Assembly (NCBI GenBank): GCA_022495995.1
Contig: JAFEMH010002579.1
Coordinates: forward strand, 1 to 64,000
Source: Adenophora triphylla var. japonica
Lineage: Eukaryota > Streptophyta > Magnoliopsida > Asterales > Campanulaceae
Direction: 5' to 3'
DNA length: 64,000 nt
Part shown: positions 24,160-36,289 of the stretch, one piece after another
Layout: each line of letters begins with the position of its first letter
How positions within the stretch are numbered: position 1 is the first letter of the stretch
Translations under genes and position numbers: made by a program
The notes under the pieces: model-generated
The model's input: the letters and a program-made list of their open reading frames with translations, nothing else
Told to the model about the DNA's origin: nothing
Databases searched by the model: none

Positions 24160-25040
24160 CCAAGACTACAGGAAGAATGGAACAAACTCTAGCACGGGAC
24201 CTCAAGCGTTTCAGAGGACTCAAAGCTAATCCGATAAGTGGAGCGTTCCTCGACATCACAGCCTCTACCTGGACCAACCGCCACCACACCAAAGATGAGT
24301 ACACATTAAGGGAATCCTGTACTTGGAGGAGCAACTCAAGGTACTCTCCATGGGAAGCGCATTGTTCGGATCCCGCCGAGGCCACATTCGAGACAAGCAA
24401 GTCCAAAGCGAAGGAACCGGAATTCACAGAAGACGCTCTCGGTGGACCAACTCTACAGTAGTCCTGTTTGAAGAAGTCATGGAGCCGCCCAACTTGATCG
24501 ACTAGGGCTCCGACAACAAAGATGATTGCCATGATAGGGACAGCAGGAGCCAAGCCTCTCGATCCCCGCACCCTCCTCAAGCATCCAAAGCAATGCCATC
24601 AAGAATTGGGTAACTTTCACCGGACCAAGGGCAAGCTAGGCGAAATGGAAGACAAGCCGGGCCCGCACCCACATCTCCCTAAACCCGGTCTCAAACCCTT
24701 CGAGTCGCCTCCTGTCGTAGTCCGGGCCTCCGAGTCATCCAACGGCCTTACGCCGAGGACTATAATGTTGTAGCCAATCATGTATTCCCGTTCTTGTTTA
24801 ATGAAAAGTCTGACCTTTCGGAGTATCCTCTCATTGCCACTTTAACAACTGATAAGTTAACAAACAACTTAAAAGACGTTAATAATTAAATTGATAAAGA
24901 AGCAAACACATTAAACGAACAATACATTAAAGAAGTTCTCGAGCGTGTAGTTGACCAAGAGGACAACCGGGCCCAAGCCGCCGAAGAGGTTATGACCAAA
25001 GTGAACCCGGGGTCGGTGCAAAGAGCCTAAAGAGACACAA
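24160..25040 (+). pseudogene. Protease-RT linker of the P polyprotein
   Basis: Mostly unrecognised. 24720-25020 gives, across frames, SSNGLTP, SEYPLIATLTTDKLTNN and ANTLNEQYIKEVLERVVDQE. The minus strand at 39440-39895 encodes the same segment (SSDGLTPDDYDF, SEFPLIASLTNDKLTN, DTLNEQYIK). The shared pattern shows it is real polyprotein sequence. Stops and frame changes show P is dead here. Confidence 0.65.
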
Positions 25041-26430
25041 GTGGGCGCTTCTTCGCCGATGCGTAAAAGAAGCTCGATAAGCCTCCTCCGGGAGTATATT
25101 GACGTGTTCGCCTCGGTCATACCAGACATGCCAGACTCGATCCCTCAATCGTGGAGCACAAATAATTCCCCGGATCCCGAATCCAAGCCTGTCAAACGTA
25201 AGCCGCGCAAGATCAAGCCAGAGTGGTCCTTGCAAGTTAAAGAAGAAATTGAGAAAATGCTCCGAGTTGGTTTCATCGTGAGTGATTGAGTACCCGACTT
25301 GGCTCTCCAACATCGTGATGGTCACCAAGGCCAATGGAAAGGTCGGATGTCGTGTGGATTTCCGGGATCTCAACAAGGCCAGCCCTAAAGATGATTTCCC
25401 ATTGCCTAACATCGACATGCCGGTCGACACCACGGCAAATTTCGAAGTAAAGTCCTTCGTGGACGGGGTTCGCCGGATACAACCAGATCAAAATGTCCGA
25501 GGAGGATCAAGCCAAGATCGCCTTCACCACTCCATGGGGGACATACTTACACGGTCATGCCGTTCGGTCTCGAAGAACGCCGGGGCTACTTACCGGCGGG
25601 CCGCAATGTGCCCCTCTTCCATGACATGATTCACAAAGAAATCGAAGTATATGTCGACGACATGATCATCCACTCCAAGGGATCAGACATGCAGACATGA
25701 CAGATCCGAGGAAGTTCTTCATCGAGACTCGAAAGCACTCCATGAGGCTAAACCCGACAAAGTGCACCTTCGGCGTCAAGCGCGGCAAGGTACCGGGGTA
25801 CATGGTTACGTAAAGAGGTATCGGCCGATCCCAGAAAATCAAGGCTATCATCGACATGAAGCCGCCTCAAACCCCGACAAGTGAAGAGCTTCATGGGAAG
25901 ACTTCAAGACATCGGTCGCTTCATCAACCAGCTTGACATCTCTCTGCGAGCCCATGTTCAAGCCGATGAAAAAGAATGCCGACATCAAATGGGACTCCGA
26001 GTGCCAAACGGCTTTCGAGAAGATCAAGACCTACTTGGTTAATCCCCCAGTTACGTACCCGCCACATGAAGACAAGCCACTACTCGTATATCCGAAAGTA
26101 ACGCAGACACGTCAATCGGAGCAATGTTGGCACAAGAACGTAAAGATTCCAAGGTTGAGCATGCAATCTACTTCGTAGCCGGAAGCTTCAAGGAAGTGAA
26201 CTCGGCTACTCGCATCGTGAGAAAACTTGTACCACCTTGGTATGGGTAGTCGGGAAAGCTGAGAAACACTACATGCGGCCGCATTCGCTCCTGGTCTCCA
26301 AAGTGGACCCCGTCCGATATCTCTTTGACAAGCCATCTCTGTCGATGCGACTAGCCAAGTGGTCATTCTTCCCGGCCGAGTTCGACATCAAGTACATGGT
26401 CGAAAATCAACAAAGGGCGAGTAATGGCGC
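25041..26430 (+). pseudogene. Reverse transcriptase and first RNase H
   Basis: RT fingers: KPRKIKPEWSLQVKEEIEK and, after a frameshift near 25290, YPTWLSNIVMVTKANGK, CRVDFRDLNKASPKDDFPLP (25345-25405). The catalytic block reads IEVYVDDMIIHSKG at about 25640-25680. Thumb and connection: CEPMFKPMKKN and KPLLVYPKV near 25950-26100. The first RNase H (26100-26400) is badly frameshifted. Confidence 0.85.
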
Positions 26431-27062
26431 ATCACCCGGCCGACTTCCCAAGCAGTGAACCTAAGGGTCCTGATCCGCAATTTCCGAACGACGGAATCTT
26501 TTCACTTGACAGCGCAAACCGCTGGCAACTCTTCTTCGATGGGGCAGCCAACAAGAAGGGGAATGGTATTGGAATGCTCCTTGTTGATCCCAAGGACGAG
26601 CATACTCCCATAGCCATCAAGTTGAATTTCGAAGCAACCAACAATGCAGCGAGAATCACGAAGCTCGTGCGGCGGAGTTTGGAAGCCGCCCTCGAGCGCA
26701 ACATCTCGGAAGCTGGATGTATATGGAGACTCGACGTGATCATCAATCAAGTATCCAACAAATGGAAGACGGTAGATTCGGCCTTCGAAGTACCACGCGT
26801 ACATGGAGGAGCTCATTGCTCGGTTCAAGGATATCTCTTTTCACTATTTGCCAAGAGACGAGGAACCGCCGCGCACGCATACAGCAACCCTCGCCTCTCT
26901 TGTCGAAATTCCCGAAGGGAAAGCGGTAAAACCCCTCGAGAATAGGCGGACGGAAACACCCGCCTATTGTTGTGAGATCGAAAAAGAAAAAGAAACGATC
27001 GACGAACCCCAGTACAATCAGATTTACCAGTACCTCCAAAGCGGAGAAGCTTCCTTCACAAA
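26431..27062 (+). pseudogene. Second RNase H of the Tat polyprotein
   Basis: WQLFFDGAANKKGNGIGMLL (26520-26580) followed by FEATNNAA (26630-26650): the DG-A/S and E-x-T-N-N-x-A signatures of an RNase H fold. It follows a first RNase H, matching the dual-RNase H layout of Tat elements. Frames shift near 26720 and the C-terminal half is scrambled. Confidence 0.82.
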
Positions 27063-27089
27063 ATAAGATGGAAAATACAAAGAAGGGAT

Positions 27090-28282
27090 CAAAGCCAAAA
27101 ACATGATGGCATTAAAACGCCTGGCATCCCATTTCGTCATTCTGGGTGGTATGTTGTACAAGAAGCGCCACCAAGGGCCACTCCTTCGGTGTGTAAACAA
27201 AGAAAAAGCCAGCGAGCTAATGAACGAAGTTTACAACGGAACCTGCGGTCCGCACATGACATGAACGCCGAGCATTGACACGAGATCATTCTCCGTATGG
27301 GATACTATTGGATATCAATGGAAACAGGCGCATCCGGTTCGTCAGAAGCTACGACAAATGTCAACGGTTCTCCAACCTCAATCACATCCCTCCTCATGAA
27401 CTCTATTGCATGACTACGCCGCGGCCTTTCGCCACATGGGGAATCGACGTCATCGGCAAGATCACTCCTCCAGGAGCAAATGTCACGAGTTCATTTTAGT
27501 CGCGATCGACTACTTCACCAAATGGGTAGAAGCCAGATCGTACAAGGTACTGAATTCTAAGAAGGTGGCCGAGTTCATCCGAGAGAACATCATGTGCCGA
27601 TACGGAGTGCCCAACGAGATCATCTCCGACAATGGGACCCACTTTGAAGGAGATTGTGACCAACTACCGGCCGAATTCGAGTCACACGTCACAGTCTTCT
27701 CCTTACGGACCACAAACCAATGGTGCAAGAGAGGCGGCCAACAAGACTCTCGCCATGATAATCAGAAAGATGACCACCAGAGGTCGGGACTGGCCCGAAA
27801 AGCTACATCTAGCCCTCTGGGGATACCGAACATCAGTCAGAACCGCCACAGGGGAAACTCCGTTCGCACTTACCTACGGAATGGAAGCGATGTTACCCGT
27901 GGAATTGGAAATTCCATCCCTCCGAGTCCTCTTGGAAAACGGGATCAATGAAGTCGAATGGCTACAGAGCCGTCACAACGAACTTGCTCTACTTGACGAG
28001 CGCAGATTGAAAGCCATGGAACACACTCGAGCCTATCAGAGCAGGATGGCCCGAGCATTCGACAAGAAAGTCAAGATCCGAGACATCAGAGAAGGCGACT
28101 TGGTGCTAAAGGAAAAGCCTCCTACGCAGACCAATCCCCTCGAAAAGTGGGAGCCTACCTGGATAGGACCGTTCGTGGTACAAAGAATCTTCTCCGGAGG
28201 AGCCATGAAGCTAGCAGACTTGGACGGAAACCCTTTCGTTAACCCCATGAAAGGAAGCAAGCTCCGCAGATACTTCGTTTGA
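27090..28282 (+). pseudogene. Integrase
   Basis: N-terminal zinc-binding part near 27104-27380 (NEVYNGTCGPHM, then CQRFSNLNH). Core: PFATWGIDVIGKI and DYFTKWVEARSYK (27425-27540), ISDNGTHF (27625), and after a frameshift NGAREAANKTLAMIIRKM (27720-27780), supplying the D, D and E positions. C-terminal part: WIGPFVVQRIFSGGAMKLAD, ending KLRRYFV and TGA at 28280. At least two frameshifts. The same end occurs inverted at 60050-60472. Confidence 0.9.
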
Positions 28283-28449
28283 GGAAGAGCACGAGTCAAC
28301 TCACCTTACCCATACACCGTCCCCCTCAGTAAATTAAAGTGCTAAAAGAGTAATACCCAACTGGATACATTCCCGCTAATGATCCAGGTAAAAAACAGGG
28401 TCGCACTTCTTTTGTCTTTGTTTTCTCAAATTCACCTAAAAGTGTCGAA

Positions 28450-28496
28450 CTACGGTGACCTGAGCCCCTTAGTCCAATTGTAAAAGGGGAACGTAG
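28450..28496 (+). other. CTACG...CGTAG hairpin motif after pol (P)
   Basis: Outer arms CTACG (28450-28454) and CGTAG (28492-28496); inner arms CCCCTT (28465-28470) and AAGGGG (28484-28489). The B copy has CCCATT / AATGGG at the same place, a compensated pair change. It lies between the integrase stop and the antisense gene block. Confidence 0.7.
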
Positions 28497-28735
28497 GCAG
28501 CCATCATTGGTTCGGTCTAAAAAAAACAAAAAAAATACAATAAGCATCAATTGCTTGTGTTTCGAAAAACTCTTTTCATTTAACCTACAAATTCATAACG
28601 GTTAAAACATTCTTTGATGAGTTCAAGCACGATCAACTCTTGACTCGCTACACGCTAGCAAAACTACAATAAAACATTAATCAATTAATGTGTCTGCAAT
28701 GACAATGGGTGGATACTCTGGACAGCAAGGTCAAC

Positions 28736-30224
28736 CTAGTTTCCCGTACTAGGTCCTTCATCCTTCTTCCCCTTCCCTTTTCCCCGGCGAGTGTTCTTCA
28801 CCTTCGCAGGAAATATTCCGGTAGGCCTTCTACAGCTCGGGGACTCTTCCCGACGCCTCCGTCAAGCTTGTGGGCATCAACGCAGCCCTTTCTCTAGCTC
28901 GTCTCGAGCCACCTCGCTTCGAGCCATCATTGCGGTGCTTTGATTGGCCTCCGATCGGCACTTGCCACATAATCGGCCATGGCATCGCCCGTACGATTCC
29001 TGTGGTTAGCCCTTGCTTCTGTCCTCCTCAAGGTCGAGGCTGTCCGGGTGATCGGCACCCAACGGCTCACTCCGTCTCCACAAGATAGCCATCGTGTCTC
29101 TCCTACACACTCTTCGTACCGGTTCGGATCTTTGCGTCGATAGAACAATGCCCTCTCTCCGGTGAAAGAGAACCACAGCGGGAAAGGACGTGTATTGCCA
29201 CCACCGGGTGATCAACAATAGCGTCGAAGGATCTTCCATCCGCAAAGATCCCACCTCAAAGGTAGCGGCATAACTCGGATCGATCGGTGGCACTGCTCCG
29301 GCCCGTACTATCGCAGTAACCAATGATGGAATATAGAAAGACGTGCGAGAAAGCCCGGCACTCGACGATCAACGAGACCCTCCTGAGCGGTCCTACAAGT
29401 CTGTAACTTCCAATGGGGAACCCACCATCGCAAGTGATGCGTGCAAAGTCGGCCATCCAAAGCTCCGGCTCGGCTGATCGCCCCTATCACCGAAGGACGT
29501 CGCGAGAAAGACCAAGCGTCACAAGACATTGGCACCTCGGGCATCATCTGCGGCCTCTCCCTCAACCACATGGTCGGCATAGCGGGACTCCCTCCCCACA
29601 TGTATCGGCTACCGGTCGCCATCCGACCTATGCCCGAGGAACGTCTCGCCCAAGACCAATGGCACGATGTCTCCCCCACTCCGGCCTTGCCTCACTAGGT
29701 CCGGGACACCGTGATGGCACACACCCGAAGAAGTGAATGTGAATAGAGTAGCAATCGCGCCTGAGCAAACGCGTCCCACGAAAAGACGCTCCCCTCGGCT
29801 CCGGCAAATCTTTCGGGCGGTCCCGAAATGTCAACGTAATCGGTATCTGTATCGGCATCCACGTATGCTTCTCCGGCCGAGATACCAAACAAAGACACTA
29901 GCTTCTCAACGGTGGCCATGCCACCAGCATACGGAAGAACTAGCAGTTCCGTCTCGGGTCCTCCCGAGAATGGCCGGAAATCTTCAAACGTAGGAGTGAT
30001 TTCGTTGTACGAAAAGCTGTACACATTCCTCCGTGCGTCCCGAGGCAAGACGCGGATCTCAAAGATCCCAATCGGCATGAGCTCCTTCAAAGCCCAAACA
30101 GATTTAATCCCGTAATGACCTTCGAAAAACCTTTTGTTACGCCTCGTGTGGTTCCGTACCCACGGCGAAAGTTGTCCAAATATCGCTCTTGCATCCGAGA
30201 CGATAACTTGGGAAAGGGAGCCAT
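28736..30224 (-). pseudogene. Antisense DUF7745-like gene of P
   Basis: On the strand opposite pol. ATG at 30224 (MAPFPKLSS) matches the start of the copy at 58119. Recognisable parts, in several frames: NVYSFSYNEITPTFEDFR (about 30015), GGMATVEKLVSLFGIS, then GIGRMATGSRYMWGGSPAM (about 29600). Stops and frameshifts break it into at least four pieces. It appears to lack introns. The fold resembles the DUF7745 or plant mobile domain group; I favour DUF7745 because of the L-A/G-E-T-F block, but only a profile search can decide. Confidence 0.6.
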
Positions 30225-30788
30225 GTCGAGAAAATGAAGAGAACCTTAAGAAGCTGGAAAGGAATTCAGCCGGATGAACAAAAAACTATGCGCAGTTTCT
30301 TAAACAATTGCAAAGCCGAAACCGCAATTTAAAGAATCTGAAATTCATTCCAAGTCCGTGGGACTCCCTCTGCAATTGACTTGGTCAACTTTGCAGCCAT
30401 TGCCCCTAAATTGGAAACATTTCCAAGCCACTCCCTGTTCACCTTTGAGAAATCTCGCGTCTTGCCCATGGTTTCATGCAACAAATATCAGTATCCCTTC
30501 CGCCCCGGGCTCGTGCAACAGTGCAAATAATTAATAATTAGTGCATACATGCTTAATTTTTGACCCGTTCAATTTTTAATGCATTTCTTATTTTATTTAT
30601 TTTTGATTAACCTACTTCCTTATTTGCCGAAAATAACAGAAGGTGATCACAGAATAAATATGCGAAATACAGGTTCCGCCCCATGGGCGCCTTTTTGCAA
30701 ATACAGTTCAAATCAAAATTTGTTCCTGACAAATACATGCATTTTGTCTAAACAAAGCAATAAAGAAAGAAAGCAGTAAAAAAGGGGA

Positions 30789-33513
30789 CTACTCTGAGTC
30801 CTGCTCGTCATCCGTACACTCGACGTACTGCTCCGCCGCTGCCGGATCCGTCGCAAACAGGAACTCGCCAAATTCCTCCAGCCGGGAATAGGCGAAGGGC
30901 CTCCTCGGAGTACGGAACTCGAGGACTCCCCCCTCTCGCGCCCCGAGTGCTCAGAAGAAGGAGCTCCAAATCCATCCGTTCCGCCCGCTAACTGACCGAA
31001 CCCCTGTGTAAAGTCCTCCCCACCGGCTGTGGGAGCAGGCGAATCTCTCGGCCTAGGCAGCCCCCGATCACGGACGTCCACGCTCCTCCGGGAACTGCAC
31101 CGCATGAACTCCACGAGCCTCCTAGCGTAGACGGACCACCCGTCCACCAGCCTCATGGCGTCATTGTACGTACGGCCAGATACCTGCGAACCAGGAAAGT
31201 CATCAGAAAGCGAGCAGAAAGTATAGATGCAACATGTGGAGAATGCTACTATCAAATGCAGAAAATCAAAAAAAGGTGCTCACCGAAGCATTGGGGTCCG
31301 CCCTATATCATGGTCTCGGCTCAGCCGGGAGCGGGATCACAAGTCGCCTACGCGAACCATCCAGCCCCTCGTACGCTAGCCTAGCTCGCGGGACCGGAAA
31401 ATCTCGAGGACCTCCAGGGACCTCTCCCTCTCTATGCTACACCTGCGGGCTCCTCAACCTCATCCTCAAGAAAACATCATAGGCGGCCCCCGCTATGATG
31501 TACTCGGTTCAGAAGTATACGCCCTGTATGTACCCCTCCAGCTCATCCATCGGCATCTCCCGGGGATGCTGCATGTGCATCGGAGGTTCCACCGGCACCA
31601 AGGGAAGAGACCCCTGCCTATGCTGACGAGTCACCCTCTCCCCCAGATACATGGCGTCGCAGTGAAGTCCCACCAGGAGCTTCCGCCTCCGTGTAGTCTC
31701 GCTGGCAATCTGAACAGCGACATCGTCAAACCTACTCCACCAGGTCAGCTGGATCCTCTCAGAGAACTCCCGGTTCAGTGCCAGAGATATCTCCTCGTAT
31801 GACACTCGAGTGCCAACTCTCAAAGAAACCGCCCTCTTCGCCTTCTTCTGCCAAACCAACATGGCAGGGAACAGGGGTCAGTACGGCTCCTTGATGTCCC
31901 AAGCCTGCGGACTGAACACCTCGTAGCACCAGACCTGCCAAGAGAATGGAAAGTTATGTCAGCTACAAAGCAGATACATACGAGTACATAAAAGAGGCAA
32001 GGAAGAGAAAAAGTACGGGAACTTACATCCAAGACGGGCGTGAAGCGGCTAAAGGAGTGCTCCTCTCCCCGCGAGAACTGTCCGGGGAATGGTAGAGCTC
32101 GGCCGATCCGGCCTCCCCACGCAAACCCCTCACGGCATCCAAGTCTACCGGCGGCCGAGCAAAGGGAAGTGACAAGACGTGTCGAAGTCGGGAATAAAGT
32201 CGGCGACGGCGCAAACCAAAGGAACCCTCGAGCCGGGCGCTCCGCGGTCATCCTCAAGGACCCGGCCCGGATAAGCGGCAACACCCGCCTCCGAGATGCC
32301 TCTCCATCGGCCTGTACCGAATGCCTAAGCCCCTGGCATCGGTAATATCAAAACCCAGCAGCCAAGACAACTGATCCGGGGTGTAACCATCAACCCACAC
32401 CAGCGTGTTGCCATAAGTCGGCAACCCGGTGATAGCGGCAAAATCCGTGGGAGTCACCGTAGCCTCCCCCATCGAAATGGAAAGTGTGGGTCGTATCCCA
32501 CCGTACTCGCTCGCGCAACATACATGGACTGCCCCTCGGCGTATCGGTGCTCGCAGCTACAGCACTGATAAACCCAGCCAACCCGGAGTCAAGCACCAGC
32601 TGCCGCGGACTCCTCTCTCCCTCTCGAGCCACGTCCGGGATAATGTCCCACAATGCTCGCACCGCCTCAAAGGCACCCCGACTCTTCTGGTTGTGAGTAT
32701 CAACCTCCCCTGTCCCCTGCCGGCAAACAAGACAGAAGCAACGTCAACAGAAATGCACCAACGCATGTCAAAAAGATGCAATGCAGATACGGTTCTCATT
32801 CATTTCCTACGTATATTCAAATCATTTTGAAAACTCCGTCGAATCCGGAACTTTCAAAACATTTCGAAAACTCCGTCGAATCCGGAACTTTCAAAACATT
32901 TCGAAAACTCCGTCGAATCCGGAACTTTCAAAATATTTCGAAAACTCCGTCGAATCCGGAACTTTCAAAACATTTCGAAAACTCCGTCGAATCCGGAACT
33001 TTCAAAATCTTTCGAAAACTCCGTCGAATCCGGAACTTTCAAAATATTTCGAAAACTCCGTCGAATTCGGAACTTTCAAATCTCTTTCGAATTTTTCAAA
33101 AATTTACTCCGTCCCGAATTAAAGCTACTTTAATTTTGGAAAATGCATCTAGACATGGAATTTTGCAACCAAAATTTTTATGTCATCCACCCATAGTGTC
33201 AATTGAACTACATCCTAGTCAATTTCGACAAAAGTTCATAGCAAAGTCAAAAGCCCCAATTCGGGCACCAAAATCCCTAAGTTCATTCCTAGCAAATTTC
33301 TAACATTTAAAGAATGCACATTCTTAAAATTAATGGAATTTGTAGGAAGCTTACTTGTCTCTCGATCCCTCCCTTGGAGTTGTGGCGGTCCCTAGCCGGG
33401 TAAAACTCCGCCGGATTCAATGGGTGAACAATGGTTCGAATGGTCCGAACCAACCGCGTTCTTTCGTCATCGGTCCTTCCATGACGACCCATCGGTTCCC
33501 ATTCACCTTCCAT
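30789..33513 (-). pseudogene. Antisense plant mobile domain gene of P, four exons
   Basis: Opposite strand to P. Exons inferred from homologous copies and GT-AG ends: 33355-33513 (159 nt), 32027-32716, 31284-31934, 30789-31193 (405 nt). Introns are 638, 92 and 90 nt. Protein: basic N-terminus (MEGEWEPMGRHGR), RDTTHTFHF-like PMD entry, TPTDFAAITGL, LGFDITDARGLGIRY, tryptophan-rich C half, ending DEQDSE and TAG. A missing G in the G-run near 32470 shifts the frame, and a premature TAG lies in exon 3. All six splice sites are canonical. Role of such TE-borne PMD proteins is unknown. Confidence 0.78.
32822..33092. repeat. 34-bp minisatellite in PMD intron 1 (P)
   Basis: About eight copies of AAAACTCCGTCGAATCCGGA + ACTTTCAAAACATTTCG. 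The reverse complement of this unit is the array at 55216-55490 in intron 1 of the B copy, so the satellite is ancestral to both. Confidence 0.9.
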
Positions 33514-33662
33514 AGCGATTTTCCTTCACAAATTCGAGCAAACCTTGCAATTTGGGGTGGAAAATTTTCTCTCCTCTCTCTCTCTCTCGTCGGAAATAAT
33601 GGGGGAAGGGGGATGGTTTGCGTCGGACTTGGAACTGATTTGAACTTAGTCAAATTCAGTCC

Positions 33663-33678
33663 AAGTCCGGCCGGACTT
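33663..33678. promoter_or_regulatory. Palindrome upstream of antisense PMD gene (P)
   Basis: AAGTCCGGCCGGACTT, a perfect 16-bp palindrome, 150 bp upstream of the PMD start at 33513. The flanks (CAGTCC before, TGCA then T-rich after) and core match the LTR copies at 35716 and 35808. Confidence 0.65.
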
Positions 33679-33975
33679 CTGCTGCATTTAAAAAAAAAAA
33701 AAAAGATTCCTTCCATTTTGGTCCCTCAACTTTTGGCAATTCCAATTTTACCTCTTTTTGGGCCTCCCCAAAAGTATAAAATTCCCCAGTTAGACATTTC
33801 TAACACCCCCTCCCCCGAGGATAAATTCCCAGTTAGTTTTCACTAACGCTCGTCTCCTGACGTTAAATTCAGTTCAGTTGACGTTTGACATTCAAACGTT
33901 CAATCATTTCTCCGGACATTCCAGTTACTATTCCGTCTCCTGACGTTAAAATTTAATAATGGTCTTCACCATTAA

Positions 33976-34610
33976 ATCCTCAATCGCGACCTTTCACGGT
34001 CCGATTCCAATCCTCAATCGTGACCTTTCACGGTCCGATTTCAATCCTCAATCGCGACCTTTCACGGTCCGATTTCAATCCTTAAATTGCGACCTTTCAC
34101 GGTCCGATTCCAATTCTCAATCGCGACCTTTCACGGTCCGATTTCAAGTCTCAATCGCGACCTTTCACGGTCCGATTTCAATCCTCAATCGCGACCTTTC
34201 ACGGTCCGATTTCAAAGTCTTAACCGCGACCTTTCACGGTCCGATTTCAAGTCTCAACCGCGACCTTTCACGGTCCGATTCCAAGTCTCAACCACGACCT
34301 TTCACGGTCCGATTTCAATCCTTAAATTGCGACCTTTCACGGTCCGATCTCAATCCTCAATCGCGACCTTTCACGGTCCGATTCCAAGTCTCAATCGCGA
34401 CTTTTCACGGTCCGATTTCAATCCTCAATCGCGACCTTTCACGGTCCGATTTCAAGTCTCAATCGCGACCTTTCACGGTCCGATTTCAATCCTCAACCGC
34501 GACCTTTCACGGTCCGATTTCAAGTCTCAATCGCGACTTTTCACGGTCCGATTTCAATCCCCCATCTTGACCTTTCACGATCCCATCTCAAACGGTCAAT
34601 CCCGACCTTC
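33976..34610. repeat. Minisatellite, about 33-34 bp unit
   Basis: About 18 copies of GCGACCTTTCACGGTCCGAT + TTCAATCCTCAATC. GACC and GGTC in each copy can pair around TTTCAC. It lies between the antisense PMD gene and the LTR, where Tat elements are known to carry hypervariable tandem repeats. Long open frames across it are a by-product of the unit. Confidence 0.92.
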
Positions 34611-34639
34611 GCGGTCCGACCTCCACTCTCCTATCGAGA

Positions 34640-35110
34640 CCTTCGCTGTTCACCTCATCGGCAATAGCAATAAGCCCGAACCCCAAGGCACGAACGCCTT
34701 GCAACAATCCCTCTTCGGCCATCCTCGTAAGCCCGACCACCTTTTCACTTCAGCAAGTGAACATTCATCTCCCCGGCCGCCCGTCGTAAGCCCGATCGTT
34801 CGTCTCAGCGGCAACAGCAATAAGCCCGAACCCCAAGGCACGAACGCCTCGCAACAATCCCTCTTCGGCCATCCAGGTAAGCCCGAACGCTCATCCCCAG
34901 CAGGATAAAACTTGCAACAGCAATAAGCCCAGCACCCAAGGCACGTACGCCCTCGTCAACATCGCAACTCCGGTTTGAGGCGCCACACGCCCTCGAAGGT
35001 TTCAGAAGTCCCAGGATCAGACGCCTCCCAACAGTCTCCATTCAGGTACAGGTACCTCGCGAATAGTCTCATCCAGGTTTAGACGCCTTCTAACAGTCTC
35101 GCTCAGGTCA
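34640..35110. repeat. Longer-period repeats before the 3' LTR
   Basis: Two near-copies of a segment with AGCAATAAGCCCGAACCCCA at 34660-34720 and 34810-34870, a third partial near 34920, then 30-bp units with CAACAGTCTC and AGACGCC (34990-35105). The latter, inverted, are the units of 48985-49265 in element B. Confidence 0.8.
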
Positions 35111-35148
35111 AGGTCCCCATGCGCGGCCCTTGCCCCCCCCCTTTCGAA

Positions 35149-35183
35149 CTACGATCGGCTTGATTCCCGCTCGGGATACGTAG
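35149..35183 (+). other. CTACG...CGTAG hairpin motif, LTR-proximal (P)
   Basis: Outer arms CTACG (35149-35153) and CGTAG (35179-35183), inner arms TCCC (35165-35168) and GGGA (35173-35176) with a 4-base loop. It is 131 nt from the LTR. Confidence 0.68.
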
Positions 35184-35300
35184 GAATCCTTTTCGCTAAG
35201 GGTCCAGCCAGCTGACCGCTCAGGTCTCTTTCAAAGTAAGGCATCCCAATTTGGATCCTTATCTTTTTCAACGACCCCACCTCCTTCGGAGGAGACGTCG

Positions 35301-35313
35301 CTGAGGGGCTAAC
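35301..35313 (+). other. Polypurine tract of P
   Basis: CTGAGGGGCTAAC directly precedes the LTR start TGTAAGTACC. The same GAGGGGCT core abuts the LTRs of A, B and D. Confidence 0.6.
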
Positions 35314-35715
35314 TGTAAGTACCCAAATCCGGATCATCCAAATCCGTCAGAAAGTTAACCGAAATCCGTTAACTGGCCCGCTCCCAGTTAACCGGAACTC
35401 GTTAAACTCCCCGTTCTTTGTGCCCAGCGAGACGTCCGGAGCTGCCCGTGCATCCCGACGTCGAACCATACTTAACACGTGTCATCTCACGTACAAGTAT
35501 GGCTTTCCACAAACGCATTTTCCGGCACTTTCCGGGGGCGTTTCGGACATTTCCCGGACTGTTATTTTAAAAAACGGACAAAACCGGGACCGGGGGACAA
35601 AATCCCACATGGCTGGTGACTTAGAGGGGCACGTGGCAGCCATGCCACCTCCCTCTAGTCACCCTTCAATCAAATTCAAAGGGAAAAGACCAAAATACCC
35701 CTGATTTGCAAGCCA

Positions 35716-35847
35716 AGTCCGGCCGGACTCCCTGTGCACTTTTCCTGAAATTGCCAGCAAGTCCCCCAGATTTCCAAAATACCCAAAAACCCCCTGGATT
35801 CAGTCCAAGTCCGTCCGGACTACTACTGCAATTTTCACCTATAAATA
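35716..35847 (+). promoter_or_regulatory. P LTR promoter: two palindromes and TATA box
   Basis: AGTCCGGCCGGACT (35716-35729, perfect 14 bp) and AGTCCGTCCGGACT (35808-35821, 5-bp arms with loop GTCC) lie 111 and 19 bp before TATAAATA (35840-35847). The same palindrome recurs before the antisense PMD gene of P. Confidence 0.68.
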
Positions 35848-36289
35848 GAAGTTGCTGTTAAAGCTTTTCATAACGACAAATTACTCCCAAATTTTTACCA
35901 CAGCCACGGCACAAGCCATTTTCACCCTTCCCGAGCTCCCGTTTGCCTCGATTCGCGTGAAACCTTTGTATTTCGATCAAATACGCACCCTACTACTTCG
36001 AAACAACCTTTCGAATCACTTTCCGTGTCCCGTACACACCTCCCGAGCCAAAGGAGTCGACCCTAGCCATAGGTATAACTCCCTCTCTCTAAATCTTTCG
36101 TTCCGTCTCGGTTTACGTGCCAGTCGCTATAACTGTTTCGAACGTCGTTATCGAAATGTAGATGCCTCCGTCTAACGGGGTCCGATACGTTTTAGCCCCT
36201 CGATCCTCTTCTCTTTCCGTAAGAGAAGTAATCACGGGTTAAAACGGCGTTCCGACCCCGTTTCGTTTACTTTTATTGTCATTTACCAA

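Noticed and set aside
32653..33303. 216-codon plus-strand frame with SNPELSKHFENSVE repeats
   Set aside because: It is the intron 1 minisatellite of the antisense PMD gene read on the wrong strand.
33959..34908. Overlapping frames of 203 and 273 codons with SRPFTVRFQ repeats
   Set aside because: They are a translation of the 33-34 bp minisatellite before the 3' LTR, readable in more than one frame.
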